This document shows, piece after piece, positions 1-9,553 of a stretch of 17,197 nt of DNA. The translations under genes and the position numbers were made by a program. The notes under the pieces are model-generated. The model was not told the origin of the DNA, did not search any database, and saw only the letters and a program-made list of their open reading frames with translations. Each line of letters begins with the position of its first letter. Positions within the stretch are counted from its first letter, which is position 1. The stretch comes from Methanobacteriota archaeon (GTDB lineage Archaea; Thermoplasmatota; Poseidoniia; Poseidoniales; Poseidoniaceae): contig JAACDL010000070.1 in the NCBI GenBank assembly GCA_009936765.1, positions 1-17,197 on the forward strand, written 5' to 3'.

Positions 1-3000
1 AAGCTTGGAGTGACGATTATTGACTTCGAAACATCCGTTTCCACCGACCACGAACTTCCTCAAGGGCACGACCTTCATGATATGGTCTTACTAGATAATC
101 ATCTTGTGATGATGACCGAATCTGGCACCTGGATAGCAGGCAGAGACGCAGGCGTACTCGATGAAATTTCTCTTTGGCAATATTTCCCTGGTAGGTATAC
201 TGCGGGTACACAATTGATTAGTGATGGAGGGGATGATTATGTCCTTGCATTAGGACATGGTGGCTTCGGATCTGTATTCCAAATTAACAGTGTTTCAATC
301 TCTGAATTTGATATTGGAACTGGAATTTCAAATGCAATGAATAGTGGAAATGCTACTGCGACATCTATTGTTCATGTTGACGTAACATCTGGACCTCTAA
401 CTCTGTTTGTTGGAACCGATGTTGGTTTATTTTCAGTTGAAACGGCATCTGCGAGAGATGCTTCAACTCCAAATTGGAAATTCTATTATTCCCTGGAACC
501 AACTTCGATTGCTTCGGATATCGATGATTTGCGAGCAATTGGTGCACAGGGAGGGGACAATCCTGCGATAGTTAACGATTTACTGGCGGATGGTCCTTCT
601 GGTGGCTCGTCACAAGTAGTTTGGATAGGAACTCCTTCTGGCCTTCATAGAATGGATCTATTATCTGGCCTCATTACCTACGGGGGCGATTATGAACACC
701 CAGGAGTAGATGGCGTGACAGTTAATTCCGCTAACGAAATCCATTCGATATATTCTACTGGAGACCAACTCATTATCGGGTCCGGTTGGGGTATGTGGTC
801 TCTAAATGGTGGTTACGCCGCTGTTTATGGAATGACTAATCAAGAATGGGTTCCTGGTATGATTTCTGCAATATCTGTACACGAAGTTTCAGGAGTTAGT
901 ACTGTATTTTTGGGAATAGGCCCTGGTAAATATTCCAATCTTGAATTGATGGACCCAATGGCAAACGATTCAGATGCAGATGGTATGCTTGATGGTTGGG
1001 AAGTTCGTTATGGGTTAGATCCTACTGATCCTTGGGATGCTTACTTAGATGCAGATGGTGACGGAGTTAATCTAGACTCAGACCCAATCAATGAACGCCT
1101 TTGGAGGAATCTTGACGAATTCAGATACACTGCAAGAACTAGTAATGGATACGATGCAACCGATCCAAGATCCGTCGATTCAGATGACGACGGAGTTGGA
1201 GATGGTGCTGAATACTTTGGATTGTTCCATGAGTTTACTCCCCTGTGGTGTCATTATACGAATCAGTATGATTACGAACATGTTTGTGGTGATACAGCAG
1301 GTTTAGCAGCTAATGCAACTTACTTGAGTTCCTTAGGAATCGACAGTGGTACTGATGCGACAAACCCTGATTCAGATGGTGATGGAATGCCAGATGGTTG
1401 GGAAATACAAAACCGTCGTTGGATTGGTGCAACTTTCACAGGCTCCAACAATTGGACAATGGATCCAATGGACCCTGCCGATGCAAATTGGGATGCCGAT
1501 GGAGATGGCCTATCCAACTTGTGTGAATATCAATGGACGCTAATCAAAGCAGCAGGAATCGCTGGCGATCTTTTAGAGAGTCATTTAGAATCAGAAGCAT
1601 CTGCTGAATCTTGGGCAGAATCTGATCCAAACAATGTGGATTCAGATGGTGATGGCCTTCCAGATGGTTGGGAAGCCAGAGGTGCTTGCACCTGGGATGT
1701 TAGTAGAACCGGAATTAACCCTCTAAATGGAAGCGATGCCTTCGAAAACCCAGATGGTGATGGTTTTGATATTAACCACAATGGAGTGATTGAGGATAAC
1801 GAAGCATTCGTAAATTGGCTTGAATATAATGTCAGGGACAACCTCTACAGTGGAAATATGAGTTTAGATGGAGAATTGATACCAGATAATTTCACCACTG
1901 ACCTCTTCAGAAATATTTCTGATTGGGCTGCACCAGAGTCTAACTTTGGTAATGGTGTACTAACTGGTGACCCTACCGATGCAGACAGTGACTCTGATGG
2001 TATGCCTGATGGCTGGGAGATATGGTATGCTAGGTGGCACCTTCTCGAAGGAGAATGGTCACTGGACCCATTGGACTCAACAGATAGATGGGACGATTCA
2101 GATGATGATGGAATGACTAATTGGGAAGAATACAACAGTATTGCGCCAGAACTTTCTGAAACTAACAGCAACCGCACAAGTCCGCAGTGGTATGTTACTA
2201 CTGTCGGGGCAGGTTATACCTTCCAACAATGGTCAGGGATTACTAATTCTGAATCATTCGGTTCTTTCGTAGGACAGGATTTGATAAACGTGTCCGGTTA
2301 TACAACAGATCCAACGAACCCAGACACTGACTCTGATGGTTTCCTTGACGGATTAGAGTTGATGTTCACTGCTTGGAATGACACCGCTCAGACGTGGACA
2401 CTAAACCCTCTGGTACCAGGAGATGGTACATTCGATGCGGACGATGATGCTATGACTGATGCTCAAGAGTTCTCTTTGGCTATAATAAATCCAGTTAATG
2501 GCGAAAATCATCCAGCAGATGCACCGCTGATGCATATTGACGGTGACCTGAATGATCCAACCCAGAAGTCACAACGAGTCTTCGACATAATCAGTGACAA
2601 AGGTCAGAGAGGGAAGAGGCACTTAGCAGAATTCACTGAATGGCAGTCAACAGGAATTGCTAACACATTCATTTCAACCTTAATGAGTATCACAGACCCT
2701 ACAATGTCAGATACAGATGATGATGGTATGATTGATGGTTTCGAATATTGGTTTACAAGCTGGGATTTAGAGAACAATCGTTGGTCTATGAATCCATTAA
2801 TCGATTCTGATCAGTGGCTAGATAGCGACCAAGATTCAGTGGATTGTGACAGAGATGGTAATATTTCATTGGATGAGCAATACACCAACAAGAGAGAGTA
2901 TGAGTCAAGAGTTTACGGTAAATACTCTGAGCGATTGAGCACAGGTTCGGGACTGATTGGATTCGGAGATGATGCTATCGATGCTTACGTCGAAGAAGGC

Positions 3001-4410
3001 AGTACAGAACTGGAAGCACGCCGTGCTATTTTCAATAACTTTAGAGGAAGAGATGCAAGCACAATTGCCAGGATGGATATGATCAATTCCGCAGACGAGA
3101 ATACATTCAACCGATCCCTGTTTGGTATATCTGATCCTACATTCGCAGACACAGACGGTGACGGCATCAATGATGGATGGGAATTCTGTTATGCTGTTTA
3201 CGGTCTTCCAGACCCTACGACACAGAACCATTGGGCTACTAACCCAGTGAATCCCTTTGATGTAGATTATGACCCTGATAGTGATGGATGGTATGGTCGA
3301 ACTTCGTTTGATATTCCTGCAACTCAAGGTACTTGGGAAAACCGTGAATTTACTCCTTCTGGGGGAATTATCCAAAACGGAATTGGTGATTTACCTTTCA
3401 CTAATTATATGGAATATTTGAACGGCACTAGGCCCGATACAAATGACTCTGATGGCGATTCAATCACGTTCAATACAGAAGTCACAGCAGGAGTTGTAAC
3501 CTCTCATGAGTCTGATTGGAATCTTTCAGATGGAAGGGAAGTTTTCAAGTACGGAATTAACCCCATGGACAATGATACAGATGGCGACATGTTGCCTGAT
3601 TGGTATGAATATGAAAAGGGATGGAATGAGAGCAATGATAACTTCTCATCACGACTCAATATCGAAGTCCAATGGATCGATGCTGCAACGGGTGGTCCTT
3701 GCAATACAAATACGACTTCTTGCCGCCCACTTTCACAAAATCTAGGCACACTTTCACGTCCTAATTTAGGTTGGACTTGGGCAACTTTCAATCCAGCAGA
3801 TCCTTTGGATGCAAATGATGATCCAGACCAAGATGGCAATTGGGATTGTAGCGCAACATGTGTGTATACTCCATACACAAATTTCATGGAATTCTATGCC
3901 ATCGCCAATCCTAATTTAGACTCGCCAGATTCAGTAAGATTATCTGGTGAAACTTGGGAAGGTTCTCCAATTACTGAATGGTGGCAATTCAGGGCATTTA
4001 CTCTGGGTCTCGGAGATGTAGATGAAGATGCTAAAAATTATCTGGGTATGAATCGAAAGAACATTGATGACCAGAGTTATGTTTTGATTATTGATGACAT
4101 GGATAATGATTTCTTGGTAATAGATTCCGGCGATGACATCACTCGCTGCTCAGGTGATCAAACTTCTGAATGGGATTTGTACTATATTGGTAATACGAAT
4201 AGGGCTCCTGCTATCGATTTAGGAGAGCACGAATATGGATGGTACTTGCTAGATTTAGACGGTGATCACATCGCAGAAGGTAGTGACCCTCTGAATTGGG
4301 ACACTGATGGAGATTGGCTGGTAGATTGGTTTGAAGTCAAGGACGATGAAGAGGACGGGCTACGCGGTGATTCATCACCAATTCGTTACGATAGCAGAAA
4401 TACAGCATAA
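1..4410 (+). CDS. Giant secreted Ca-binding repeat protein (thrombospondin-3-like), 5' partial
   Basis: The frame is open to the left edge (codons AAG CTT GGA precede a GTG at 10), no signal peptide is visible and the text starts mid-domain, so the true start lies outside the window. The first ~300 residues have propeller-like strands, with phrases such as VWIGTPSGLHRMD and LFVGTDVGLFSVE that resemble two-component-regulator-type propeller blades. From about 967 on the protein carries eleven acidic motifs of the DxDxDGxxDGWE type, as in thrombospondin type 3 / EF-hand-like Ca loops, separated by Trp-rich spacers that often contain a W-(S/T)-(L/M)-(N/D)-P phrase. It ends DSRNTA-TAA with no membrane helix, so it is probably released or held non-covalently at the surface. 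The family is typical of giant surface proteins of marine Thermoplasmata; ligand and exact role are unknown. A hairpin follows the stop. Confidence 0.85.
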   Translation, partial: KLGVTIIDFETSVSTDHELPQGHDLHDMVLLDNHLVMMTESGTWIAGRDAGVLDEISLWQYFPGRYTAGTQLISDGGDDYVLALGHGGFGSVFQINSVSISEFDIGTGISNAMNSGNATATSIVHVDVTSGPLTLFVGTDVGLFSVETASARDASTPNWKFYYSLEPTSIASDIDDLRAIGAQGGDNPAIVNDLLADGPSGGSSQVVWIGTPSGLHRMDLLSGLITYGGDYEHPGVDGVTVNSANEIHSIYSTGDQLIIGSGWGMWSLNGGYAAVYGMTNQEWVPGMISAISVHEVSGVSTVFLGIGPGKYSNLELMDPMANDSDADGMLDGWEVRYGLDPTDPWDAYLDADGDGVNLDSDPINERLWRNLDEFRYTARTSNGYDATDPRSVDSDDDGVGDGAEYFGLFHEFTPLWCHYTNQYDYEHVCGDTAGLAANATYLSSLGIDSGTDATNPDSDGDGMPDGWEIQNRRWIGATFTGSNNWTMDPMDPADANWDADGDGLSNLCEYQWTLIKAAGIAGDLLESHLESEASAESWAESDPNNVDSDGDGLPDGWEARGACTWDVSRTGINPLNGSDAFENPDGDGFDINHNGVIEDNEAFVNWLEYNVRDNLYSGNMSLDGELIPDNFTTDLFRNISDWAAPESNFGNGVLTGDPTDADSDSDGMPDGWEIWYARWHLLEGEWSLDPLDSTDRWDDSDDDGMTNWEEYNSIAPELSETNSNRTSPQWYVTTVGAGYTFQQWSGITNSESFGSFVGQDLINVSGYTTDPTNPDTDSDGFLDGLELMFTAWNDTAQTWTLNPLVPGDGTFDADDDAMTDAQEFSLAIINPVNGENHPADAPLMHIDGDLNDPTQKSQRVFDIISDKGQRGKRHLAEFTEWQSTGIANTFISTLMSITDPTMSDTDDDGMIDGFEYWFTSWDLENNRWSMNPLIDSDQWLDSDQDSVDCDRDGNISLDEQYTNKREYESRVYGKYSERLSTGSGLIGFGDDAIDAYVEEGSTELEARRAIFNNFRGRDASTIARMDMINSADENTFNRSLFGISDPTFADTDGDGINDGWEFCYAVYGLPDPTTQNHWATNPVNPFDVDYDPDSDGWYGRTSFDIPATQGTWENREFTPSGGIIQNGIGDLPFTNYMEYLNGTRPDTNDSDGDSITFNTEVTAGVVTSHESDWNLSDGREVFKYGINPMDNDTDGDMLPDWYEYEKGWNESNDNFSSRLNIEVQWIDAATGGPCNTNTTSCRPLSQNLGTLSRPNLGWTWATFNPADPLDANDDPDQDGNWDCSATCVYTPYTNFMEFYAIANPNLDSPDSVRLSGETWEGSPITEWWQFRAFTLGLGDVDEDAKNYLGMNRKNIDDQSYVLIIDDMDNDFLVIDSGDDITRCSGDQTSEWDLYYIGNTNRAPAIDLGEHEYGWYLLDLDGDHIAEGSDPLNWDTDGDWLVDWFEVKDDEEDGLRGDSSPIRYDSRNTA
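967..4335 (+). repeat. Eleven degenerate DxDxDG Ca-loop repeats within the giant protein
   Basis: Acidic motifs start at nucleotides 967, 1177, 1369, 1639, 1984, 2323, 2710, 3148, 3445, 3574 and 4300, all in the coding frame. The best copies read DSDGDGMPDGWE (1369) and DSDGDGLPDGWE (1639); DNA at 1369-1404 and 1639-1674 differs at only 3 of 36 positions. Central copies are spaced 270, 345, 339, 387 and 438 nt apart. Each central unit has the acidic loop, then a W...NPL phrase, then a second acidic loop ending in an (N/D)xxEY-like segment. Later copies (3445, 4300) are eroded. This suggests expansion by duplication of a unit of roughly 110 residues followed by divergence. Confidence 0.85.
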
Positions 4411-4420
4411 TCCTCAGATT

Positions 4421-4440
4421 TCCCCCTAAAGGGGGATTTC
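4421..4440 (+). terminator. Hairpin after the giant repeat protein
   Basis: TCCCCC (4421-4426) and GGGGGA (4431-4436) are perfect inverted repeats around a TAAA loop, followed by TTTC. It sits 10 nt after the TAA stop and before the next gene. It looks like an intrinsic terminator or a 3'-end stabilising stem. Archaeal termination usually needs only a T-run, so the role is inferred. Confidence 0.6.
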
Positions 4441-4493
4441 TGTTGTGACGTGACGCCGGATGGTTCAAGACTTATGTCGGATGTCGCTAAGAT

Positions 4494-4499
4494 AGGTGA
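4494..4499 (+). promoter_or_regulatory. Shine-Dalgarno AGGTGA that decides the start of the second giant protein
   Basis: AGGTGA lies 5 nt before ATG 4505. A GTG at 4496 in the same frame would overlap this site, so ATG 4505 is the better start. No clear TATA box is visible in the 84 nt upstream. Confidence 0.7.
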
Positions 4500-4504
4500 A
4501 TCGC

Positions 4505-7500
4505 ATGTCGCAGAGAATTTCTACCCGTGCTATGCTGACAATGATGCTGATGCTACTTGTCCTTACACCTCTCAGTCCTTTCGCTGAGACCTTTGTCGGA
4601 CAGGCGCAAGCGAGCGGTTCATCAAGGCACATATACACATTCTCAGACGGTAGTATTGAGAATATTGCATTGTATCAAGGCGGTGCTGATAAGACTACTA
4701 AAGTTGCAATCCCCAAAGGTGCAGAAGTTATTGATGTTCAGATGACCCTTTCAGGTGCTTCCTCTACTGGGTGGTCCCAAGTTACTACTGATTCTTACGA
4801 AGAGTGGATGGACGGCTATTCTAGTCGTATGGACGCAAGAAGCGGTGATTTGTCATTGGGGTTAGCTTCAAGTGAATTCGAATTTGCACCTCACGCATTA
4901 GACGAAGAAACTGTTCAGGGCTCCAATGCTTGGTTAGATAATGGTAGCTTTGCAGTTAGACAACCTCACACAGCAAACTCTACTGAAAACCGTTTGAGTA
5001 ATCAGATTAAAGTTACTAGCCCTAATTTCATGGCCCAAGGCCAAGGTGCGATTTTACGAAACCACGACTGGCTATTCATGTCAACCTATACTGGTACTTC
5101 TTTCGACAAAGTTGTCAACAGAATGCATCCTAACAATGTAAGCAGAGATATTGTTGTTGATCTACAACGCGAATCTGGTTGTACTCTCCCACAAGACCCA
5201 AGTTCGACGTACTACAAAGGATACGGATTCAAAGATTGGACTATTACTGATGATGAAATGCTCTATGGAATCTTTTCCACCTACAGATATTCCTACTCGC
5301 AAAACACGCCACTCCAAAACATACGGGTTCTGGCAATCGATGTCTCAGATGATTGGACTTGGAATTGTGTTGAATCTTATGACCTATCTGCTCAATATGG
5401 CGAGTACAATGGAATTTCTTTTGATAGAGAAACTGGGAAAGTTTGGGTTGCTCACAGTTCACAAAGGAGACTTGTATCTTACGAATTTGGAGACAATGGC
5501 CAGTATACTAGAGGCGAAGATATGTTCGTATTCTCTTCTGGTTCATCTTCGGCGACAGAATGTGGCAAATCGACTAGTAATGTCCACGGATTAACTGTTC
5601 ACGATAACACGTTCTTCATTCGTTGCATGAAGGGTACATACTATCAGGACACAGATCAAATCAGTGTTTGGGCTGTATCTGGTTCATCATCTTCCCTCGT
5701 TCCACAAACCGGAACCCGTGATATTACTGCTAAGGGATATGGGTTGTATTATGATGGAGAGCGCTTACTCACCGTAGATTCTGGGTATTCTACATGGAAC
5801 TCGAAAACATTGTATTATCGTGAATTCGGAATGGGTATCTCATTCCCAACAACTCCAGCTCCAGGAACCACGACTTGGATTGGTGAAACTATATTGACAG
5901 ATGAAGATGTATTGGCAGTGAATGTCGAGAACCATTGGTCAGCTCCAAGTCAAGGAGATAGAGTCGACTATTGGGTTAGTGCAGACAACGGTACACATTG
6001 GGAATCTGTTAGCAAGAATCAGACAATTCACTTTTCTCACCCTGGTAATGAGTTAATTTGGAAGATGCAACTAATCGGTTCATCTGCAGTATCATGGTGG
6101 ATTAATCTAGAATATGCTACCTCATATGTGAATACAGGAGACTGGACAAGCCAAAAAGTATCAACTGGTACAAATGTCGGTAAGGTAAGGGCTGTTTGGG
6201 TTGAAGATGTTCCAAGTCCAAGTTCGATTACTGTGAAAGTGTCAAATGATAACGGTACTAGTTGGGAAGATGCTTCGAATAATATTGAAGTTTCATTTTC
6301 GACTCAAGGTGGAGGCAATGAGTTGCTATACTCTATTCTGATGGGGACAACTGATGTTACGCAAACTCCGACTGTTGATTCATTCATACTTTGGTACGAG
6401 GAAGGATATCCTGATGCTCCTCAACTAGATGTTGGCGACGACAATATATGGGATTGGAAATCTATTTTATTCCTAAATGAGAGTTCAGTAGTAGCATCTG
6501 ATGACTCAGCAGTTGGCAGTGTCGTTTCTGACACTCCTTCCTTAGTTGATGCATTTAACAGCCACATCCCAAGTAATGGAGTGGGTACTGTTGAAATTCC
6601 AATTGCTGTAAAAGCAAATACTCCTGGTAGAGTCAAAATTACAGATCTTGATATTGAATACAGATTGAAAACAAGAGTTATGGATGCTTCATTAGAAGGT
6701 GGCCTGGTAGCTCCTGACGGAATTTACCGTAACCTTGTGGTAAGGCTTGCGCATGGGGACTTGGTAGATAGAGTAACAGAGGCAACTATTGGATTAAACA
6801 ACTCCCATGGAGGTAATCCTGCATTCAATTGGATGCGTGGAGACACTTGTAGCCTTGTTGATGATGCTAACGGAATAGTCGAGTTTGATGTCGGTAATTG
6901 TACATCAACAATTGACCCGGAGGGTGTTGTTTCAGTCAAGATGCCAATGCGCGTTAATTGGACATGGGATGATGAAAGGAAGATGGAAGCAGTAGTCTCA
7001 ATGAATGATGACTTAGGTCCTCAAGTCAATGCATGGACAACCGACACCTTATCCCTCAATGTTGAGAATGATATTCAGTTAGATGGAATGAGAGTTTGGG
7101 AAGAGACTGGAAGAGAATTATACCCGGGTGATTGGGTCAGAGGAGGATTTAATCTCTCCATTAGCGGTGCAATCAATTTCCAAAACTCAGCATTGTCTCC
7201 AAAAGCAGGGGAGTTTGATCTAAGAGTCTTAGGGCAAAATGTAACTTATGACGGTGACCCTATCGGTGAACCATTCGTCCTTCACTCTGAAGGTAACCCT
7301 GCGTTCGGTCAATACAACATGTCGTTCCAATCACCTATTGAATCGGCTCCGGGTGGTATGATACTGTATGTTGAAGCAGTCAACTTGTCAATTGGTTCAC
7401 AATATGTGAATCCTGGATATAACACAATCAAATTAATTTTTGATGGTAATGCCCCTCTTGTACTATTTGCCAGCCCACTAATGTCTTCTGAAATGTATAA

Positions 7501-9472
7501 AGGTCCACCTTCACCTGGTGGTCAATCCTTAGAAATAATCATTCAAGATTCAGTAGATCCTCCTCAAACTGTGGATTTACACTACTGGATTGGTTGTCAA
7601 GCAGGAGAACATGAAAAGTGTGACGATTCAAATTTCAATGGTCTTCCAGAACCTATCGAATATCGTTCAAAGACACTTACCACTCCTGAAACAGTCGCAG
7701 GTGGATTGAATATTTTCAATGGCCTAATTGATGACTCAATGCTATTACATGGTCAGAAAGTTGCATTTTATGTGACTGGGCAGGATGGACAAGGAAATGT
7801 CATTGCAATGGGTGGTTCACCTGTTTGTGACATTGAACCAGGTGAATTTTGTGGAGGAAACGGGAACGGAGTGACACAGCCAGTTTGGGAGGATTCTCTA
7901 TCATGGTATGTCATTCGTGAAGAGTTTGAACCAGTTATGGATGTCGATAATTCTACTATAATGGGGCACGATGACATGTCACCTCTGCATCCCGGAATTT
8001 CATATACAGCTACATTCATGGTTTCTGATATCAACGGCTGGTGGGATGTAGATTACATACAACTAGCACTTGGAGGAGACTTCGATGATGAAGAAACTTC
8101 AATTTATGCACAGGTTTCGAAAGGTGACGATGGACTTCCAGAGATTTTCCTTGAAAGCGGTGGTTCAGGCTTAGCGGTATCTAATCTCTATTCGTCAGTA
8201 ATCCTTGATCCAGAGAATCAATCTCGAATGGTAGTATCTATCAAATTCCAACTGACATGGAACTTCCCTGAAATTTGGGATACAAACGGTGAATCACATT
8301 TCATACCTAAGGTTTGGATTGAAGACAAACCATGTGGTTTGGATGAAGAGACTCCATGTAACGTCCACAAAGCAGGTTTGGGTAATGACCTATGGAGTTT
8401 GGATAACGATTTGAGGTTTGATACACAACCCGGTCATATTCTTGCAATTGAATTACGTGACGGTACTAATCATTACAACCCGGACTTTGATGAAACTTTA
8501 ATCGGCGCAGGTCAAGCTTTGAGATTCAGTGGCAGAGTACTTTTCGCAGAAGATGAAACTCCTGCTCCAGCAGGTACATTCACCATCGAATTAGGTGACT
8601 ACGACAATAAATGGACTACTACGAGCCGTGAAGGTGGCTACTTCAGTATTGACATGCTTGTTCCAGATGTCCGAAGTGGGCATTTAGATATGCGTGCAAA
8701 GTTGATTGATTTACCGGGTCTTGCAGTTGATGAATCGGAATTCAAGCCAAGATTACGCTTAGCTGTCGACAGCGAAAGACCTACAATTCACGCAGTATAC
8801 ATTGCAGGAATAGAACCAGGTGCAGACATTCCTATCTCTTTGGCTGGTGATTTGCAGGTAATGCTGGAAACTAGAGACGACCAAGGGTTTAGTATTGATA
8901 ATCCTGCAGTTATCCACTATCTGGTCAGGGCGGGAGATGCTGAAATTAGCAGAGGTTCTTCGCCATTGCCAGATACTACTCCATTTGAAGATCAATTCTT
9001 CTGGACCGGGTATCTTGACCTAACAGATGGCGGAGCAACTATGCTTCTTCCATCTTACACAATCGATGTTTGGATCACAGGTTCTGATGCATCTGGAAAT
9101 CCATACAACAGTCAAGGGAATACCATAGACCAACCTATAGCATCATGGCCAATGGCTCTTACAGGTCCCGATATTAGTTTGCGAGGAGAAGATACATTCT
9201 GGAAATGGTCCAATCCTACTCCAGTGTCTGGCGAATCAGTCCATCTATCAATGGAAGCACGTAATACCGGCGCATCAGGAAACGTGACCTTTGTCTTACA
9301 ACGTCTAGTTTCAGGAGATGATTGGGAGACACTTTCAACAGTTTCAATAGATGCTCCATCTGGAAGAGTAGTTCAAGTAAAACTCAATGCAGTCGCAGAG
9401 GGTTCTAACGGTGACACCTTAGAGCATAGAATTCTATTGCTAGATTCAGGTGTAGAGAAAGAAAGGATTTAG
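4505..9472 (+). CDS. Giant secreted multidomain beta-sandwich surface protein, cut by in-frame TAG
   Basis: The start is set by AGGTGA at 4494-4499. Residues 1-36 form a Sec signal peptide: basic start, hydrophobic core around residues 10-25, likely cleavage after AQA before SGSS. A YTFSDGS-type segment and a lysine/beta-rich first domain follow, then a propeller-like stretch (e.g. FDRETGKVWVAHSS), then two similar modules with S-(A/N)-DNGT-(H/S)-WE phrases (near 5980 and 6250) that resemble jelly-roll domains. Several Ig-like or cadherin-like modules come next, and finally a CARDB-like domain (about 9170-9470). The TAG at 9470-9472 falls near the last strand of that domain, after EKERI. The same frame continues without interruption to 9829 and supplies a membrane helix and cytosolic tail, so the ancestral protein was probably 1,774 residues and C-terminally anchored. 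As read here it would be released without its anchor. Exact domain names are inference. Confidence 0.8.
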   Translation: MSQRISTRAMLTMMLMLLVLTPLSPFAETFVGQAQASGSSRHIYTFSDGSIENIALYQGGADKTTKVAIPKGAEVIDVQMTLSGASSTGWSQVTTDSYEEWMDGYSSRMDARSGDLSLGLASSEFEFAPHALDEETVQGSNAWLDNGSFAVRQPHTANSTENRLSNQIKVTSPNFMAQGQGAILRNHDWLFMSTYTGTSFDKVVNRMHPNNVSRDIVVDLQRESGCTLPQDPSSTYYKGYGFKDWTITDDEMLYGIFSTYRYSYSQNTPLQNIRVLAIDVSDDWTWNCVESYDLSAQYGEYNGISFDRETGKVWVAHSSQRRLVSYEFGDNGQYTRGEDMFVFSSGSSSATECGKSTSNVHGLTVHDNTFFIRCMKGTYYQDTDQISVWAVSGSSSSLVPQTGTRDITAKGYGLYYDGERLLTVDSGYSTWNSKTLYYREFGMGISFPTTPAPGTTTWIGETILTDEDVLAVNVENHWSAPSQGDRVDYWVSADNGTHWESVSKNQTIHFSHPGNELIWKMQLIGSSAVSWWINLEYATSYVNTGDWTSQKVSTGTNVGKVRAVWVEDVPSPSSITVKVSNDNGTSWEDASNNIEVSFSTQGGGNELLYSILMGTTDVTQTPTVDSFILWYEEGYPDAPQLDVGDDNIWDWKSILFLNESSVVASDDSAVGSVVSDTPSLVDAFNSHIPSNGVGTVEIPIAVKANTPGRVKITDLDIEYRLKTRVMDASLEGGLVAPDGIYRNLVVRLAHGDLVDRVTEATIGLNNSHGGNPAFNWMRGDTCSLVDDANGIVEFDVGNCTSTIDPEGVVSVKMPMRVNWTWDDERKMEAVVSMNDDLGPQVNAWTTDTLSLNVENDIQLDGMRVWEETGRELYPGDWVRGGFNLSISGAINFQNSALSPKAGEFDLRVLGQNVTYDGDPIGEPFVLHSEGNPAFGQYNMSFQSPIESAPGGMILYVEAVNLSIGSQYVNPGYNTIKLIFDGNAPLVLFASPLMSSEMYKGPPSPGGQSLEIIIQDSVDPPQTVDLHYWIGCQAGEHEKCDDSNFNGLPEPIEYRSKTLTTPETVAGGLNIFNGLIDDSMLLHGQKVAFYVTGQDGQGNVIAMGGSPVCDIEPGEFCGGNGNGVTQPVWEDSLSWYVIREEFEPVMDVDNSTIMGHDDMSPLHPGISYTATFMVSDINGWWDVDYIQLALGGDFDDEETSIYAQVSKGDDGLPEIFLESGGSGLAVSNLYSSVILDPENQSRMVVSIKFQLTWNFPEIWDTNGESHFIPKVWIEDKPCGLDEETPCNVHKAGLGNDLWSLDNDLRFDTQPGHILAIELRDGTNHYNPDFDETLIGAGQALRFSGRVLFAEDETPAPAGTFTIELGDYDNKWTTTSREGGYFSIDMLVPDVRSGHLDMRAKLIDLPGLAVDESEFKPRLRLAVDSERPTIHAVYIAGIEPGADIPISLAGDLQVMLETRDDQGFSIDNPAVIHYLVRAGDAEISRGSSPLPDTTPFEDQFFWTGYLDLTDGGATMLLPSYTIDVWITGSDASGNPYNSQGNTIDQPIASWPMALTGPDISLRGEDTFWKWSNPTPVSGESVHLSMEARNTGASGNVTFVLQRLVSGDDWETLSTVSIDAPSGRVVQVKLNAVAEGSNGDTLEHRILLLDSGVEKERI
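9470..9472 (+). other. In-frame TAG interrupting the giant surface protein
   Basis: Reading on from TAG in the same frame gives ISPLLIKEEVARDGDALANQ and then a membrane helix, with no further stop until TGA 9827-9829. The codon would be residue 1656 counted from ATG 4505. One base change (TGG to TAG, or CAG to TAG) would restore a full-length protein. TAG is used as an ordinary stop at 10260-10262, so general reassignment is unlikely. Confidence 0.8.
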
Positions 9473-9553
9473 ATAAGTCCTCTTCTGATTAAAGAAGAAG
9501 TAGCGAGGGATGGTGACGCATTAGCTAATCAAATCGCAGACTCACAATTATCA

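Noticed and set aside
1..6. AAGCTT (HindIII site) exactly at the left edge, possibly a clone end.
   Set aside because: Another AAGCTT occurs near 8514 and the right edge has none; a chance or trimming effect cannot be separated from a library junction.
1369..1674. Regularly spaced near-identical DNA segments, considered as a CRISPR-like or tandem DNA repeat.
   Set aside because: They are in-frame coding repeats for acidic Ca loops with variable spacers; no array structure or cas genes.
2905..3375. Long antisense reading frame opposite the first giant gene, and others such as 1845-2177 and 3504-3887.
   Set aside because: They are mirror frames of the repetitive GAT/TCA-rich coding sequence with Ser/Pro-rich, non-protein-like translations.
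4411..4585. The frame of the first giant protein stays open after its TAA, like the two in-frame stop cases.
   Set aside because: The continuation runs through the hairpin, encodes no membrane or family-like segment and overlaps the next gene's signal peptide in another frame, so TAA is a true stop.
9470..9472. Pyrrolysine or whole-genome TAG reassignment.
   Set aside because: TAG ends the gene at 10260-10262 with a TAA two codons later, no pyl genes are visible, and other genes use TAA or TGA normally.
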